Source: Lentinus brumalis
Lineage: Eukaryota > Basidiomycota > Agaricomycetes > Polyporales > Polyporaceae
Assembly: GCA_001792895.1 (NCBI GenBank)
Contig: MARA01000028.1
Location: forward strand, 310,001-374,000
DNA length: 64,000 nucleotides
Direction: 5' to 3'
Made by a program: the position numbers and the translations under genes. Numbering within the stretch: the first letter of the stretch is position 1; every line of letters starts with the position of its first letter. Below are positions 11,889-22,666 of this stretch, piece after piece. Below the pieces are notes generated by a model. That model was not told the DNA's origin. It saw nothing but the letters and a program-made list of their open reading frames with translations, and did no database searches.

Positions 11889-12982
11889 ATGGGCCAACCA
11901 TATCTCTTTATCGCCTTGCGACGGCTCTTCGTGATCGTTTACTCCTCGTTGTCCAGCGGCCTAGTCACCGTCGGGCTCTACCTCTGGGATATCTTCCTCG
12001 TCTTGTTCAACCTGCTTACGCCTGACTACAAGGCCGGACAAGTCATACCTGAGGGGAAGCCTGGCCACGGCGGGCTCTGGCCGAAGTACGCTCCTCCCGC
12101 CACAGGAGACAGTCGGTCACCCTGCCCCGGGCTAAATGCCATGGCTAATCACGGTACGCTTTCATCTCCCTTGTGGCACGCCATGATATCGTTGCTCATA
12201 CGATGGCAGGCATCATCCCCCGCAACGGCAAGAACATCAAGTTCGCGGACCTCCATACGGCGATCAAGGACACGTACAACGTCTCTGCACCCTTCTCCCA
12301 CTTCCTCCCCCGCGGCGCCGCACAGCTGCTCGACCGCGACCTCGCACACGACTCGTTCGACCTCTCCGACGTCAGCGTGCACAACATGATCGAGCACGAT
12401 GCGTCGTTCTGCCGTGCGCATCATCCCATCGTCCTCTTGAGGTATACAAGCTGACCGGCGGGTTCCATTGTCAGGTGATGAGATCTACCGCGACGTCCCG
12501 CAGGCCACCATCGCTTCAACGGTGCTTGAACAGATGCTTGCATCCGCCACAGGCCCGGGGGACGGCTGACTACGGCGGACATGTCGCGCTTCCTTGGCAA
12601 GCGACGGGTGCAGTGCAGGAATGACAACCCGCAGTTCAGTCTCTCGCTTAGCCAAAAGTTCATCGGCAGCACCAAGTACGTCGTCTCATCAATGTTCTTC
12701 TCGCTCTGTGAGTGGTGTTGACGATGATTATCCCCGCCGCCTAGTGCTGCCTTCATCTTGAAGGTCTTCGGTGGCATCGTCGAGGATCTCCGCGCCTTCT
12801 TACTGGAGGAACGGCTGCCTGAGGGGTGGGAGCCGCGCGTGCGCCGCCGTGCGGGCCTGACGATGATTGAGATCAACACGACGATTGGGAAGGTTGAGTT
12901 TGGCGTTGAGGAGGAGGTGAATGGATCTATGACGGCCCCTCGCCCGAGTGCGGCGGGCTCGAGCGAGAAGACGGATCTCTAA
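11889..12982 (+). pseudogene. Heme-thiolate peroxidase (chloroperoxidase family), copy 1, with a 1-nt frameshift
   Basis: Exons 11889-12153, 12210-12413, 12475-12675, 12745-12982. The first about 45 residues are hydrophobic (LFVIVYSSLSSGLVTVGLYL and on), suggesting a membrane anchor. SRSPCPGLNAMANHG carries the PCP motif whose Cys is the proximal heme ligand, and IEHDASF matches the EHD motif of this family (chloroperoxidases and unspecific peroxygenases). Exon 3 is 201 nt against 202 in the copy at 22667. The reading frame meets TGA just after GGCCCGGGGGACGGC (near 12566), where the sibling reads TGPNGKLT. One missing G in the run at 12557-12561 explains both facts. Either a young pseudogene or a sequencing error. 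Confidence 0.8.
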
Positions 12983-13953
12983 GAGCGCAGTGCGAGTCGC
13001 TGTTCTTGGTTTCGGTTCTGGCTCAATTGACGCCCCGCGTTTGGTATCATTGTATGTCCCCGCCGGCCTGCATAGCACCCGCTGCACCCGACCATGCACT
13101 ACCGTTATTCCCAATACAATAGTTGCGCCCGACGTCGCAGATGCACGGTGTCATTCCCCCAACATCACATATAAACGCTATGACCGGAGCGCTCATCGTT
13201 CACCGGTGACAGCTCACGAGAGCCAGTACTGACGATGTACCGGTCCGACATCTGAAGTGATCAAGCCGTCTTACCTGCGTGCTTTGCTGCTCTGAGTCCC
13301 GGGCGACGCACTGGTGTCAAGGATGTTGCTGCCCCGCGACGGTGCACCCGACTGGGCATGATGCCACCAAGCGACAGCTGGGCAGAGCAGAAGACTAGCA
13401 TCATAGGGATGGAGGGGATCAAGTGCCACGGCGTCCATGTGTCGTAACGCAAGCGCATGATCCGCATTATCGCCACGACCAGCCAATATTTTCCTGATAC
13501 CGAGAACATAGAGGGGAACTTGCGAAGATGAAGGAGCTAACCATTTGGGCCCAGGGTCGTCGCATAATGCTATGTCAATGACGCGGGATCGGTCGCGAAG
13601 AGCGGAGTATCAGCAGGCGCAAAGGTACTCCAGGTCGTTCACCCCGACTTGCTCGTGAGATGGCCTGTTCAGGTCAGACAAGTATCGGTGACGTTTCAAC
13701 TGAAAGCTCGTCGTCACCATACACAACGCGACATGCAGACATCGTATTGGGGAGAGCCAGATAACCATCCGCAGTCTTTGTAGTACGTGTGCGAGGGTTG
13801 GAACGCCAACTCATACACTGACACGATGACTCCTCTCGGGGCAGCCATCGGATGCCAGTGCACTCAGGCTATGTCAGTTGAAATCGATGCTATTTCAAAC
13901 AAACACATGGACATGAGAATTTGCGCAAACTCCCTCAAGGAAAGCTCACATAC
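12983..13953. other. Intergenic, nothing certain
   Basis: A minus-strand 82-codon frame (13261-13509) has a hydrophobic stretch but no family resemblance; I do not call it. The right end borders the F-box pseudogene. Confidence 0.35.
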
Positions 13954-14456
13954 CCTGCGTCCTCGATTATCACGGGGAGACCCTGCGCGGGATCCATGCC
14001 AAAGTGATGTGTCATAGACCCTAGACCATCTCTTGTTGGAATTGCGCCAGATTTGCGAGGAAAGTTGCCTGGATTAGAGCACATCGTCGCTCTGCTCCTG
14101 AGCAAGGATGCCACCGAGCGGAGGGGTTGTGATGTCTTCCTGGATCGCCACGCGAGCTGCCGCCTCCTCCAGGACCGCAAGACGCTCTGATACAGTGAGC
14201 GAGCTGCGTACGCCGTCTTCCATCGCTGCGAGAGCTAGCACAATCTTATACCGTGTCTAAATGTCCTTGTGCACAGAGATCCGGAGCTTAAAATATATCT
14301 AGCGGCCCTGTCAGTCAAAAGTACTGCAAAATTAAGGGCAAACGTTCTCACCGCGCGACAGCGTAGTGGACCCCGAAAGTCCAGGTAAGGACAGAAGGAC
14401 AGAAGGACCGAGAGAAGTTCGACAGGTACTTGATCAACGACGAGAGGCACGTACAT
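13954..14456 (-). pseudogene. Truncated F-box family pseudogene
   Basis: The minus strand from 14456 reads the family's exon 1 (DQVPVELLSVLLSFCPYLDF, then RGPLRCRA; a small CCTTCTGTCCTT duplication lengthens it), an intron, then eroded exon 2: RYKIVLALAAMEDGVRSSLT, then SERLAVLEE. An in-frame TAG before RYKI and further frame changes follow, and it ends HFGMDPAQGLPVIIEDAG at the usual exon-2 donor (GCAGG then GTATGTGAG, 13954). Exons 3-5, the propeller-like half, are absent. It abuts the inverted-repeat region on its 5' side, which may have caused the truncation. Confidence 0.8.
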
Positions 14457-14574
14457 ATATGCCCGTGTTGTGAGCAGATTATGAGTGACATCAAGCTTGA
14501 AAGCAAAAGATCTCGGCCTCTGTCTTTGTGAATGTTGCCAAGCAAGGATACAGAGTATGAGGCCAATGATGAGG

Positions 14575-14606
14575 CCCAGTGAGAGTAGCTCGGTTTTCCA
14601 ACGTTT
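14575..14606. repeat. Left arm of a 32-bp perfect inverted repeat
   Basis: The reverse complement of 14575-14606 is identical to 16284-16315 (begins AAACGTTGGAAAACCG, ends CTCTCACTGGG). The arms enclose about 1.68 kb. Probably copies of the same mobile-element segment in opposite orientation, or the ends of one element. Confidence 0.85.
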
Positions 14607-15368
14607 GGTAAGGTTTGCGCAGGTTCTCCTCAAGTTTTCGGACGTTCTGTCAAGTTCAGCGGCGCATATCCGTCGCGAATGTTCCTAATCCGGGATGCGT
14701 CGAACCCGATCTGGCCAACGTCGACGTCGTAAATTGACCCGGTCCTATTGTGAGTTCGTCTACGATACCGCATATAAGCAAGCCTATAATTATATCCGCC
14801 ACGTCGGCGGACTTACTTGTAGAATGGTGCGGTGACACAGATGGTAATTGCAGCTGCGTCTCTCTCGTCTCGCTGCGTTCGCACTCAAATATGTTGCCTT
14901 ACGTCATCCACTGCTCGTCTCAGGATGTACTTAGACGCGTCCGAAATCTCCGTGCACGCAGTGTCTCTTCTCTTCGTACGACCACCATCCTCCCCGGCTG
15001 CCGTGCTCTACCCTCTGGCCGCCTTGCGAAAACAACGCGCATACATGCGGTGAGCAGCCTCAGGCTCGTTTCCCTTGACCAGCGGCCCGCCAACTCACAC
15101 TCTCGCCTCGCCTCCGTGCTCGCGCATACAATGACCAGTACGTACGTGCGTCACTCGTTGCGTGTCCATTGCAATATTGACACCATGCGCTCGACTAGAC
15201 CTCCGAGTCCATGATGCGAGCCGTTCAGGGTACGCAGCCTTGTGCTGCTCGGCTTGGCCTCGGGTGCGTCCTTAGGTGAGTGGTCGCCGTATGGACCGTG
15301 GCGGGTGCGCAGGTACGGTGTGCGCACTCGCCGGACATGTCAGGTACGTGTCGGGTTGGCAGGCTAGG

Positions 15369-16010
15369 ACGGGAGGGGCGGGCAGCTAGTGACTTGCAAG
15401 TCCCGGCCTCAGGCCGTGAAGCCGTGAGGCCGAGCCCTCGCGCAGGCCGGGACGAGCCGGGCTTTGAGGAGGGCTTCTGACGGCCTGACGGCTCGGCTCG
15501 AGGATATGTCAAGCCCAAGCCAAGCCGTCAGGCCGGGGCTTTGACGCTCTGCGCGTCGATGCCATACAGGTCCTACTGTTTGTGTTAAGGTGCGTCAGAG
15601 ATGAGTATTTAACGACTTACCAACCATATCTTGCAGTTTCGCCGCTCGCTGCAGCTCTGAGTGAGTATCAGAGCACACTTACTCACTCAGACTCACATGG
15701 GCTAATCCCTGAAACGCTCATAGGGTCCCTGTAAACGGTGAGTAAGTCGTATTCGAGCTCATACAACCTGAATCCACAACAGTAGATCCCTTTGAAGATC
15801 ATCTGTTCGCAGTTTCCGAGGTGAGTTCTCAGTCAACCAAAGCCGCGGCTCAGGCCGGGCCAAGCCCCGGGCTTGGCCTCAGCCGTCCTGAGGGCCCGGC
15901 CTGAGGTTTGACGAAGCCCCGGCCGTCTGAAGCCGGGCCAAAGCCCCGGGCTTCAGGCCGAGCCGGGACTTGCAAGTCACTACGGGCAGCGGGCAGCGGG
16001 CATGTCGCGA
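15369..16010. mobile_element. GC-rich inverted-repeat element, non-coding
   Basis: The perfect 21-bp arms start TAGTGACTTGCAAGTCC and end CGGC at 15387-15407; their reverse complement lies at 15962-15982. The arms continue imperfectly inward (GGCCTCAGGCCGTGAAG against CTTCAGGCCGAGCC) and flank runs of GGGC/GCCCGG palindromes. The AT-richer centre (15590-15830) holds several GTGAGT/AG pairs but no frame. No transposase is seen, so a non-autonomous element is the best description. It is nested within the 32-bp inverted repeat at 14575/16284. Confidence 0.55.
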
Positions 16011-16283
16011 CTTGCGCAGGCGGACAATGGATGGGAGCGCGCCGCGCGGGGATTTGGGCAGTGGGAGCGGGCGAGGAACCCAGGGGAATCGACCGAGATC
16101 GACGGAGAACTGATTTGTAGTTTCCAAACGTTTCTGAATGCATTCCTTGTTCCCAAAACTATCCGGAATGCCTGCAATCGTCAGAGATCCCTACAAAACA
16201 CAAATATTTGTTCCCTCCGGCCAATATTTGTTTGCCCTGGATTTCGGCCGTTTGCTCTCGTTCCGGTGGAGCAAAACCGTCCA

Positions 16284-16315
16284 AAACGTTGGAAAACCGA
16301 GCTACTCTCACTGGG
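16284..16315. repeat. Right arm of the 32-bp inverted repeat
   Basis: Partner of 14575-14606. In both copies the outward context can be read as KRWKTELLSLG, so an old coding segment of a transposon is possible, but no recognisable domain surrounds it. Confidence 0.8.
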
Positions 16316-16368
16316 GATGAGGCTGGCTCTACATAGATCTAGCCCCTCGCGCGTCAACGTTCGACTCA

Positions 16369-16388
16369 ATTAGGCAACTCAAACGCCC
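16369..16388 (+). repeat. Solo copy of the ATTAGGCAACTCARACGCCC motif
   Basis: The same 20-mer (one mismatch here) occurs downstream of three tRNA-Lys genes. Here it lies 53 bp beyond the repeat arm at 16284-16315, with no tRNA nearby. Suggests that the motif belongs to a dispersed element. Confidence 0.6.
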
Positions 16389-17200
16389 GTTTATGAACAA
16401 GTTGTTTAGACAATCGCTTCCACCACCAGCGAATAAGGATGTGACCTGCACATCGACTTGTCGCTTAAGTCGGCTGGGCTATTGCAATTATTGGTGTAGC
16501 CGGAACGTCCACGACGACATGAGTGCTGACGTTTTTTTTGCTGCGGTGGGACTCAACCCGTCGAGCGCACCCAAATAGCCAGGACTGGACCATTACGACG
16601 GAACTCCCGACCGACCCGCTGAGTGCTGGGGACGCATGACCAAGGGTGTACATATGTGCAACGAATGAGGCATCTTGTCTGAGGTCGCCCAGTCTATTCG
16701 ACAGTCACAGACGGCAGCTTGTCCAGCAAATCCGCCATGCCTTGCCGACCCATTGATCTGCAATTTACGACGCAGAGCTAGCTTGGAGCTTCATACGCCA
16801 TGGATATGATGCTGCATACCATGACTGCTCGATATACCGAAGACAGCATGAACCGATAAACGACCAGATCGATGTTGACTGGATTGGCCCTTCGCAACGT
16901 ACGACTTTACAAGCCTCACGTTCTCTCGACGACATCCAGCAGGCGATGTAAACCTTGGACACGAGGGGGATATCGGGGCCACGTTCTAGCATTGTCAAGC
17001 AACTAAAGAAGACGTACGATATAGGTTGATCAAGGAGCTCTCCAGGCGTAATATAACATAGCGAAAGTCCGTGCGAGCTTGGAGGGCCTATGGTACAAGG
17101 GTAGAGGTGAAGTCGATGCCGCGTCCTAGCATGGCTCGCCTGAATACGTGCACCGCGTCGGTGAGTCAAAGTTCGGAGAGAGATTGACAGCCACGCACGT
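16389..17200. other. Intergenic, nothing recognised
   Basis: Lies between the repeat region and ISD11. Overlapping minus-strand frames at 16765-17169 show no family features. Confidence 0.4.
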
Positions 17201-17557
17201 CTAGTTGTTTTCCCGCTCCCGCTCCGACTTCTGGTCTTCGACGACCAGGTGCCTACCGCCGTACAACTGGTTCACCACGGCGCTGCGCTTGAGAGCGGAC
17301 AACTCTTGGGACTTCTCTGCGTGAAAGGCAGCAAGCTTCGCAGGGTCTGTCTCATTCTGTACCATAGAATAGAAGCGTTGTGAGTGCACTTGTCGAGTTT
17401 CGCTCACAAATTAAGTACTGACCTGAATTTCCCCGAACGTACTCTTCGTTCGTCTAACGAAGTATTCCCTGAAATTGTAGGAACTGAATGACTCGGATGT
17501 CTTGAGCATTGAGCTATATAGCTTCTGCAATGATTGTTTTGTTGTTGCAGCGGCCAT
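17201..17557 (-). CDS. ISD11: LYR-motif Fe-S cluster assembly protein Isd11
   Basis: Exons 17557-17423 and 17356-17201 give 96 residues. The LYR-type start is degenerate (SLQKLYSSMLKTSESF). It is followed by YNFREYFVRRTKSTF and, after the splice, DPAKLAAFHAEKSQELSALK, then RSAVVNQLYGGRHLVVE. Order, spacing and length match fungal Isd11/LYRM4. Family role: mitochondrial matrix subunit that, with acyl carrier protein, stabilises the cysteine desulfurase Nfs1 in Fe-S cluster synthesis. The first arginine of the LYR tripeptide is Ser here (LYS), a common variation among homologues. Confidence 0.93.
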
Positions 17558-18406
17558 GCTGAGGTGAATGAGGTGGAAGAGTTCAAGGAGATTGAGTGAG
17601 GCCGCTGGACCTGGTCACGACTCACTTCGGCTGAAGATGACGAAGCCGACGGCCCGAGCGCCTATCTTATCTCGATGACGTAACTTAGGTAAGTAAGTGT
17701 GAGTAAGTACATGAGTGTAAGTAAGTATGATTTTGAACGACGACTCGGAAGAGGAGCGGCCCTCCTCCTCCTCCTCTTCTCCTTCCTACTAATTCCTAGG
17801 TCCGCGCACGATAGCATGAGTTATTACTCCAACATGATCGGATGTTCTTGGCATACTTGAGTAAGGTATGCTTCAGCCACCGAGTCAGCCCACTGCACCG
17901 ATCGAGCCATCACTCAAACGTGATCCTCGCAGACAATTGAGAATGAACAGTTTCATCAAGACGATTGCTGCACTCATTAGCCTTGTGTAGCTGCGTGTAC
18001 ATGGTGCGATGGGAGAGAGCTCCGGGCGTGCAGACTCAAAGCTGTCCTCAAGGACAAAGCAAGCACGCCTTGTATCCTTTGTTCACAGCAGCTCTTTGGT
18101 GAAAAGACGCGCGGTGCAAAGAGGTTCGCTTGTGCCGCATCCACTATGGTTGGTATTTATATGCCCGCTTTGCCTCGTCCTATCAACTCCAACCATCATT
18201 GCCCGGCCATCCGAGTCGTTGCACGTAGTGTGACTTGATATCAAACCACCCATTCAACCACCACCAGTCCCCGGCCGTTGCATTCATCGTGAGTCATTTC
18301 ACACCATCTACACACCTACCTTGTCTGACGTACGTTTGTGGTACTGCCCGTCGTACAGGTATCGTGGTCTCACCATCAAATCTCGCGAAAACACCCACCA
18401 GGTACA
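17558..18406. other. Divergent promoter region, ISD11 / kinase
   Basis: Contains GTAAGTA-type short repeats at 17688-17728 and a TCCTCC run at 17762-17784. No gene recognised. Confidence 0.4.
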
Positions 18407-20436
18407 ATGTCCCGCCGCCCCTCCTTCCACAACCCCTTCGCTCGCGCGCCCCAGTGGGGTACGAATGACGGGTCTGGCTGGGCTGGTGGGGCCTTCAATC
18501 CCTCCCCCCTGGATCCCGGTCCGTCTCGCTCGCCTTCGCAGTCCGTTTCTCTCTCGCTGGGAACCTCAGCTGAACGTTTCAGCGACGTCAGCGTGCAGGC
18601 AGACCCAACAGAGCACGAAGAGGCCGTTTCGCGCAATCGGAAAGGATCACTTGCCCGGCTGAAGAACGCCGGGAGAGTCCTCCGCAACCCGCCGGATCTC
18701 CGAAAGTTGGTGAGACGGTGGGGCAGCAAGCGCGGTGCAGAGGACTCTCTGCGACGGACTGCTCCACAACGTCCTCCTCGTCCAGAATCGCTGGACAGCG
18801 AGGTGTTGAAGTTCATGGACAGCGAGATTCTGCAGACCATGGCGAGCGAGGCGTTGGAGATGGAGCGCGGGGACATGTTTCAAGACGTCGCTTCTGGTTC
18901 GGGGACGTCGACGACTTCGAGCGACGCCGTATTTCCTTCCAAGCTACGATACCCCAGGAACGGCGTCGCGGTGCCGGGGGTGGCCGGCATGTACAGGATC
19001 GGTGGTGCTCACGGCCCTCCACCGATGCGCCCTCCCGTTGAAGACTACTGGTCGGTCGTTCAACGTAACAAGATCCGGCTCCCCCCGTCCAGTGTCGCGC
19101 GCTGGGTGACGGGCGGCGTGCTTGGCACCGGCGGATACGGCCGAGTGTACCTTGTGTACAATACCACAACCCAAGAGCAGTGCGCCATGAAAGTGGTGAA
19201 CTTCGGGAAGACGATTTCCAGGTCCTGTTGCCAAGGCTTGATCAACGAACTGCGGGTGCTACATCTCTTGGGTCAAGATCAATCAGCGATGCCGTTCTTG
19301 CTTCGGCCGTACCTGTTGGACGCACGGTGGGCTTGGAGGTCGGAGGCGAAGTATCTCCACATCCTGACCGATGCGCATAGTGGAGGGGACTTGGAACATT
19401 ACAGGTGGAAGCTGCCCGAGGATAGCCTGGCGCTGGTGTGTGCGGAGCTGGTGCGCAAGTTTCTTGTCAATCTAGCTTCCCGCGGGTGTCACTGAGACGA
19501 AGACTGGTGCAGATTTTAGGTCTGAACCATTTGCATCGAAATCGTATCGTGCACCACGACTTGAAGCCGTGCAATGTCCTCGTCACCGCCGAGGGTCATT
19601 GTGTCCTGGCTGACTTCGGCGGGGCCCGCTTCATGGATTCGGACGGGAAGCTCGAAAGGGACTGCGAGACGACGATGATTGTCACCGCAGAGTACGCTGC
19701 CCCTGAGCTGCTTGAGCCCCTCGAAGATGGCGGCTTTCGGGAATATGATCAGCGAGTGGACTATTGGTCGCTCGCCGCCTCAGTGGTGTCTCTCATATTG
19801 GGGGATGTACGTGGCGTATAACAGTCTCCGATGTCGCCGTCATTGACTCCAGACGCTAGGCTTATCTTCCAGGTTCTCTCACACCGGACCTTATGATCTT
19901 CAAGGTGACGCAGGTCAAAGCCCAGATGGCCAAGTTGCAGGCACCGCTCGAGCTACAGGAATTCGTCATGGATGTGCGTTGTTCTGAAATATCGCTGTGC
20001 CATGACTTTCTGACCGGGCCACGCAGCTGTTACAACATGAAGCATCGTTGCGGCCTGTATATCCGGCAATACGGGGCCATTCGTTTTTCCGGGAGCTGTG
20101 AGTAGTCTTTCCCTGTTGTAGTGTCATGGCTCGGAGCTGAGTGCGTCGCATCACAGTGATTGGGATGACGTGCTGGCGCAGCAGGATAGAGGTCAGTTCA
20201 CACTCCTCACTGTATGTATCATCGCGCTCACCATGTCTTGCATCGCAGCTATCCCATTCGTTGAGGAGGTTATCACTGAAGGTCACGGCGGGTCATACGG
20301 GGTGCTGAATGTGCACAAGCCGGGAGACTCCACCGCCGACTTCGTGGAGGAGCTGTCAAAGCACAATCTTCGCCTTGACGTTGACGATTCCTACGATGTC
20401 GACCGACATCACGCTCATCTCGCGGCGGCCTTGTAG
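18407..20436 (+). CDS. Serine/threonine protein kinase, AGC-like, with a long N-terminus
   Basis: Exons 18407-19450, 19513-19806, 19860-19973, 20027-20097, 20157-20191 and 20249-20436 join in phase to 581 residues. The first about 240 residues are Ser/Pro/Arg-rich and probably disordered. Kinase domain: glycine loop GTGGYGRVYLV, lysine in CAMKVV, catalytic loop VHHDLKPCNVLV, DFGGAR, activation end AEYAAPELL, then DQRVDYWSLA. The tail LLQHEASLRPVYPAIRGHSF, then FRELDWDDVL, is typical of AGC-group kinases. Oddity: HHD replaces HRD, though Asp, Lys and Asn are kept, so activity is expected. Substrates and pathway cannot be told from sequence. Confidence 0.88.
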
Positions 20437-20969
20437 TGTTGGGTGAATGGACTCTTCGGATTGCTATCGTATCGCTGTGTATCGCTAATTGTCTTGTATC
20501 TCTGTTCGTCATGTATTGCTGTGTATATCTATCGTCATCTGTAATAGCATCTCAATCAACGTCGTACCCTTACGCTGCCGCAGCATCTGGTCTATGGCCT
20601 GGCCAGCCTGTAGCTCTTCGTCCCTCAGAGTACGATACGGTCTTGACTCTTGGCCCTCTTGTCACCCCTTGTAGCTGGCCGGTAGGGTCCGATGGGAGTT
20701 GCTGTAGGAGCAATGTTACCCGTGCTTCCTTCCTGTCCCATCGCCAACTTCTTCTTACCGCGGCTGTGGACTTGCGGTCTTCGTCGCGTCACGAATTTGG
20801 GACTAGACGGGCGCCTGTATTTGTCCCACCGACATGAGAGCCTATGTTATGCGCTGACCTCGACGTTCCACGTAAAAGCTGCGGTGTGCGGATAGACGTA
20901 CACGTTCTCGTCACCGCAACACATATACTTATACGTCCCGCTGACCTTCCGCCTTCATCTGCAGCTACG
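20437..20969. other. Intergenic spacer
   Basis: Lies between the kinase and Nudix genes. No gene recognised. Confidence 0.4.
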
Positions 20970-22235
20970 ATGCCAGGTCCCACACCCAAGCCTCCGCAGA
21001 CATTCCTCCAGATTCTCAGTACTTGCGATAACTATCGCGTAGGATCGCCCGGCGACGAGAAGCTCGTTCCATGGCTGCTCTTCCCCAGTTCATCCTCCCC
21101 GGCAATTGGGCTCCTCCGTCCGGAGATCGTCGCTCAGCTGCGCAAGGAAAACGAGTCGTCTTCCGCGCCTTCCTGGGAGATCAATGACGACACAGAGCGT
21201 GGCTGGGTGAGCTTCGCCCGGGGAATCGACACTCCTGCGGCCCGTTCGCGTGTCATGAAGGAGCTCTGCGAGCGCTGGCGCGACACGGGTCTCTGGCCGG
21301 ACGAGATCAGTCCGCGGAAGTGGCGCGCTGAGCTCTACCCCGTATACCGCAATCCGTTTGGCCCGCGCGACTACCCGAAGAACGGAGACGGCCAAGGAGA
21401 CACGCTCAACTATGCCTTTGAGATGGAGAGGTCGGCGAGCGGGCTGTTTGGTATCGTCACCTATGGTGTCCATATGACCGTCTACGAGGTCGATCCCGCG
21501 GACGAAGCTCAGTACAAGATCTGGGTGCCGCGCCGGGCCGCAACGAAGCAAACGTGGCCCGGGTACCTCGACAACAGCGTCGCCGGCGGGATCGACGCTG
21601 GCCGCGGTGTCTTTGACTGCGTTGTCAAGGAGTCCATGGAGGAAGCTAGCATTCCTGAGGACGTCGTAAGGCGGCACGCCCGTCCGACGGGCAGCATAAG
21701 CTACTTTTTCCGGTACGCGACACAGTGGCACCTGCGTATCTCCTATCGCTGACTTGTAATGCTCGTGCAGGACGCCGCGTGGATGGCTTCAGCCAGAGAT
21801 CGAGTGAGTGACTACGTGTGTCTGTGTTGTTGCGTCAAAGCTGACCGGATGTGTCCAGATACGCGTACGATCTGTGCCTTCCGCCGGGATCTGGTGTACA
21901 GCCGCAGCCTCTTGATGGGGAGGTTGAATCGTTTGAGGTAAGTCGACAGAGTGGAGTGGGTACTTGGATTGCCGTGACGCCCTTTCCGCCAGTTGCTTCC
22001 CCTGTCCGCTGTTGTGCACCATATCAAGACTGGCGTGTTCAAGTACAACTGCGCTCCAGGTGCGTTTCAGTGCCTCGTATCTCTACCACCGTCGCTGACG
22101 TGTTACGAGTTGATAGTCTTGATCGACTTCATGGTGAGGAAGGGCATCATAACACCGGATAATGAGCCGGATTACCAGGAGATCGTCACTCGACTGCATG
22201 GGAGATTTGATTATGAGAAGTGGACGCGACCTTGA
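20970..22235 (+). CDS. DUF4743 / Nudix hydrolase of the thiamine-diphosphate type
   Basis: Exons 20970-21712, 21771-21803, 21859-21937, 21993-22059 and 22117-22235 join in phase to 346 residues. The N-terminal half ([13 protein letters not shown] onward, residues 1-120) resembles DUF4743. The Nudix part reads [11 protein letters not shown], then [20 protein letters not shown] with [11 protein letters not shown]. The Nudix helix keeps the EE pair but has Lys where the consensus box has Arg (KESMEEAS), as in the yeast YJR142W group. The end [20 protein letters not shown] is also typical of the group. Family role: hydrolysis of damaged or oxidised thiamine diphosphate (housecleaning). The [10 protein letters not shown] region is built from exons as short as 33 nt. 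Confidence 0.88.
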
Positions 22236-22666
22236 AAGTCGTGCTGTGAGCGGTAGACAAGGGTGCGTGCTGGCTCAGATGGAATGGTACTCACTGATGG
22301 ATCACAGGCAGGTACATCGTGTTGCACAACAGGTATCGTAGTAGAACCAGGCCAAATGGGACAAGGCTCGTGAGCCAAAGTACGAGGATAAGTACATCGG
22401 CGGCGTGGGTCGCTTAGGCCGAAATCGGTACAGACCATGCTATCTGCCCATCTAGTACTGATTCGTAGGTTACCGGCCTGCCAGCGCCTGCCTTTACGGG
22501 ATGCCCGCTGTCTATGCTGGGCGTCGGAGTCAAAGAAACGTACTGAGTTGCTGACCGAATGTTAGATCCCATTTGCGGACGGGCACGAGACTCTAAAAGC
22601 TGTCACTGTCGTCCAACGCTGCCAACGCCTCGCTTCCCCCGCATCTGCTCTCACCCACCACCCACC
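22236..22666. other. Intergenic spacer
   Basis: Upstream region of peroxidase gene 2. No TATA box as clear as that of copy 1 was seen. Confidence 0.4.

Noticed and set aside
15361..16120. GC-rich open frames on both strands
   Set aside because: Open only because of high GC and palindromic repeats; they overlap the inverted-repeat element in several frames at once.
17688..17728. GTAAGTA repeats as a CRISPR- or satellite-like array
   Set aside because: Only a few irregular short units in 40 bp, consistent with a simple low-complexity tract.
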